64,000 bases of DNA from the NCBI GenBank assembly GCA_964369685.1, contig CAYJFB010000002.1, positions 1 through 64,000 of the forward strand. Reading direction: 5' to 3'. Within the stretch, counting starts at the first letter, position 1. Each line of letters starts with the position of its first letter. Below are positions 62,094 through 64,000 of the stretch, in pieces. The translations under genes and the position numbers were made by a program. Under the pieces are notes generated by a model. That model had not been told where the DNA came from. It did not search any database and saw only the letters and a list, made by a program, of their open reading frames with translations. The stretch comes from Avidesulfovibrio sp964369685 (GTDB lineage: Bacteria; Desulfobacterota; Desulfovibrionia; Desulfovibrionales; Desulfovibrionaceae).

Positions 62094-62779
62094 TGCGCAT
62101 CTCATCTGTCGTCTCTGCCATTTTTTATAAAGAAAGCATCAAGACGCGCTACATGATGTTCGTGCTTTTTGCCGCCAACATCATCTATATGATTTGGAAT
62201 TTCATCGTTATACGCCGACTGTTTATTCAAGATCATTCAGAAGTGGTGTGGTACAGGACTGTCAATTTGGGACAAATTCCCTACGAAGACATCATGTTTA
62301 TCCCTTTCCTCACGGCTGTGATTTATTGTATTTTTCAATTTTTACAAGAAATGCGTGATGCAAGGATTCGTATTGCATTGCATGTGCCGTGCGATTCTGC
62401 GGTTGTTATTTTACTACACGCGCTTTTCGGCATGTGCTTTTTAAGTGCAGTCTTTTTCTTTGATGCTTTGATGTTGTATCTGAGCCTTGTTTATTTTTAC
62501 CCGCCTGAAGTGGGTATTTCCGCAATGATTACTGTTTTACCTTGGTTTATAGCCGGCTTTTATGCCTATCTTGGCGGTGCGTTTGTCTTGCTTGAACCGC
62601 AAACAAAACGCAAAATCCTTGCGGCGTGTATATATTTTGGTTTATGTATCCCCCTGTATCTTTATACAAACACAGGGTTTTACATAGATATCTTACCATA
62701 TTTTATTTTGCTTATTCCGTGCATGTTTTATAGTCTTGTACTTTCTGCTGACGATTACAGAAACAGGTGGGTCGCATGA
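62093..62779 (+). CDS. ABC-2 type membrane permease subunit
   Basis: The 228-residue protein has about six membrane segments (for example MMFVLFAANIIYMIWNFIVI and YFILLIPCMFYSLVLSADDY) and few charged residues outside short loops. The start overlaps the ATPase stop (TAATG) and the end overlaps the next gene (ATGA). It is the membrane partner of the preceding ATPase. No motif reveals a substrate. Confidence 0.8.
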   Translation: MRISSVVSAIFYKESIKTRYMMFVLFAANIIYMIWNFIVIRRLFIQDHSEVVWYRTVNLGQIPYEDIMFIPFLTAVIYCIFQFLQEMRDARIRIALHVPCDSAVVILLHALFGMCFLSAVFFFDALMLYLSLVYFYPPEVGISAMITVLPWFIAGFYAYLGGAFVLLEPQTKRKILAACIYFGLCIPLYLYTNTGFYIDILPYFILLIPCMFYSLVLSADDYRNRWVA

Positions 62780-64000
62780 AAAGACGCTTAGCAAGCTTAT
62801 GTATGTATTTTATCAGTATATGCTTTTTTTCTTGGGTATTTCCAATGTTTTACCAACTCCTATTTATTAAAAACGTTGACAAAACACACATGTTTTATAG
62901 TCCTGTAGATAACATGATGATCTACACAGAACAGCTCCTTCATCAAGACATAAAGGCAGAAGAAAAATCAGAAAATCATCATGCCGATGTTGTCTATAAA
63001 AATGAAAAGGGAGAGTATTTTACTCGCAACGAGTTTGAAGCAAAAATTCCATTTATCTATTATCGGAACATGGAATTGCGTGGTTTGTTACCCATGACTT
63101 TGCATGGCAAATCGTTTGACCGCCAAGCCATTCAAAAAGAACGGCGCGTGTTTGAAATGCCTTCTCGCCTTTTGGATAATAAAGTCTATAAAGAACAAAT
63201 CTATCCACTCATTGATGCCAACCCGGGGCAAGTCGCCTTAGTTTTGCCTGCCGACAGAATACGTTTTACCGACACAATGCTTGAATTTATCGAAAGTGAT
63301 CACAATCATATAGAACCGGAACAAGCTGTCAGCTATACAAAAAGTTTACGTGATCAAGGTTTTACATTTCCTGCCAAAGGTATTTGGGGCAATTTTACAA
63401 CATTTAAACCGTTTGAAGGTGGTGTGTTCGTAACAGACGCCAAAGGAAAAACGTTTCATTTGTTGCGCGCAAACAACAACCTTACCGTAAATAAAGTCGC
63501 TTTTGCCGAAGACATCGTCCCCAAAAAAATCGTTATGGCAGAAGCAGCAGATAAAAAATACTTAGGTTTGGTATTGGATACAAAAGATCGTATATATCTC
63601 TTGCATCAAGACGGCTTTAGATTGTCACAAATCCCTACACCGAACTACATTTCTGATCAAATGGATTTCAAATTAATTATGGATCCATTGTTCATCACGG
63701 CTGTATACGCTGATAACAAAGATATTCATGCTGTTGCCATTGCAAATAATCCTGTATTGCCATCGCATCTTGAACCGTTACATTCTTTTACACATGCAAT
63801 GAGCAGAGGAAAAAGTACAATGATGACCGACATAGCTCATATACTTTTTCCTTTTAGTCTTTCTTTTTCTGATCTACACAGTAATAAAGGACAATGGATT
63901 TTCACGCCGAGTCCTAACTATTTAGGTTTAGGTCTGTTATTGCATGTGCTGTTGGCAGGAATATATGTGTTTTATTATCGGAAGCATCGGCGAAACAATA
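62776..64000 (+). CDS. DUF4857-like membrane/periplasmic protein (3' end outside window)
   Basis: Starting at an ATGA overlap with the permease, the frame stays open for 408 codons to the window edge. It begins MKRRLASLCMYFISICFFSW (one membrane anchor). A periplasmic-looking domain of about 350 residues follows, with several His residues (SDHNHIEPEQ) and stretches like GQVALVLPADRIRFTDTM. A second hydrophobic segment (LGLGLLLHVLLAGIYVFYYR) lies at the edge. It resembles DUF4857 proteins found with ABC genes and Feo. Linkage suggests a three-part transporter; the function is unknown. Confidence 0.72.
   Translation, partial: MKRRLASLCMYFISICFFSWVFPMFYQLLFIKNVDKTHMFYSPVDNMMIYTEQLLHQDIKAEEKSENHHADVVYKNEKGEYFTRNEFEAKIPFIYYRNMELRGLLPMTLHGKSFDRQAIQKERRVFEMPSRLLDNKVYKEQIYPLIDANPGQVALVLPADRIRFTDTMLEFIESDHNHIEPEQAVSYTKSLRDQGFTFPAKGIWGNFTTFKPFEGGVFVTDAKGKTFHLLRANNNLTVNKVAFAEDIVPKKIVMAEAADKKYLGLVLDTKDRIYLLHQDGFRLSQIPTPNYISDQMDFKLIMDPLFITAVYADNKDIHAVAIANNPVLPSHLEPLHSFTHAMSRGKSTMMTDIAHILFPFSLSFSDLHSNKGQWIFTPSPNYLGLGLLLHVLLAGIYVFYYRKHRRNN

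Noticed and set aside
1..64000. Search for CRISPR arrays, rRNA genes, prophage or IS transposases
   Set aside because: I saw no evenly spaced direct repeats with unique spacers, no rRNA-like sequence and no transposase or integrase motifs. The only mobile-like signal is the dispersed repeat family.

Overview
The window is a low-GC bacterial chromosome segment made mostly of core genes, with two tRNA-Pro genes, no rRNA and no CRISPR array. It fits a member of the Desulfovibrionaceae (Desulfovibrionales). The supporting features are an exported CbiK-type cobaltochelatase behind a cobalamin riboswitch, an ArsR-methyltransferase fusion (SahR type) next to ahcY, a DvLysin-like NlpC/P60 lipoprotein, and the Feo/DUF4198 gene set. 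The genus cannot be settled from the sequence alone. A run of 10 N inside long homopolymers (14629-14757) shows that the assembly is a draft.

Layout. Positions 1-3991 hold the C-terminal part of a giant repetitive surface or secreted protein. Then come a TSUP exporter, tRNA-Pro(GGG), an HD protein, ddl, metA, a DUF2156 protein and a MATE pump (4.3-10.7 kb). The minus strand carries priA, a glycine-zipper lipoprotein, an HAD phosphatase, tatD and a flagellar export/switch block fliL-fliN-fliO-fliP-fliQ, followed further up by yggS, era, a lipoprotein and htpX (10.7-21.9 kb). After tRNA-Pro(TGG) comes a B12 cluster, cbiK-cobI-permease-cbiC, led by a cobalamin riboswitch (22.6-26.5 kb). Next are rplU-rpmA-obgE, glpK-glpF, a sugar epimerase and trmFO, a 25-residue membrane microprotein, an RluA enzyme, rpoZ-dnaJ, and sahR-ahcY. 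An NlpC/P60 lipoprotein, a TtuA-like thiolase and a PHP phosphatase follow. The classic rpsB-tsf-pyrH-frr-uppS-cdsA-dxr-rseP-tsaB string is read leftward from 54.1 to 44.2 kb.

The right end (54.5-64 kb) is the most distinctive part. It is a plus-strand iron locus with a rubredoxin-like protein, a Fur-box promoter, a secreted protein, a FeoB-associated Cys-rich protein, feoA, feoB, two paralogous small secreted proteins around a DUF4198 protein, and then an ABC ATPase, an ABC permease and a DUF4857-like protein cut by the window edge. Four secreted proteins here are all predicted to start with histidine after signal-peptide removal. That arrangement suggests a periplasmic metal-handling system working with Feo.

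A second signal is a family of about eight dispersed intergenic repeats of roughly 80-310 bp. They share a G/C-rich hairpin end and a CCGCAGTTCAAG..CTCTGAG end. They sit at gene borders, and in one case one supplies the last codons of tatD.
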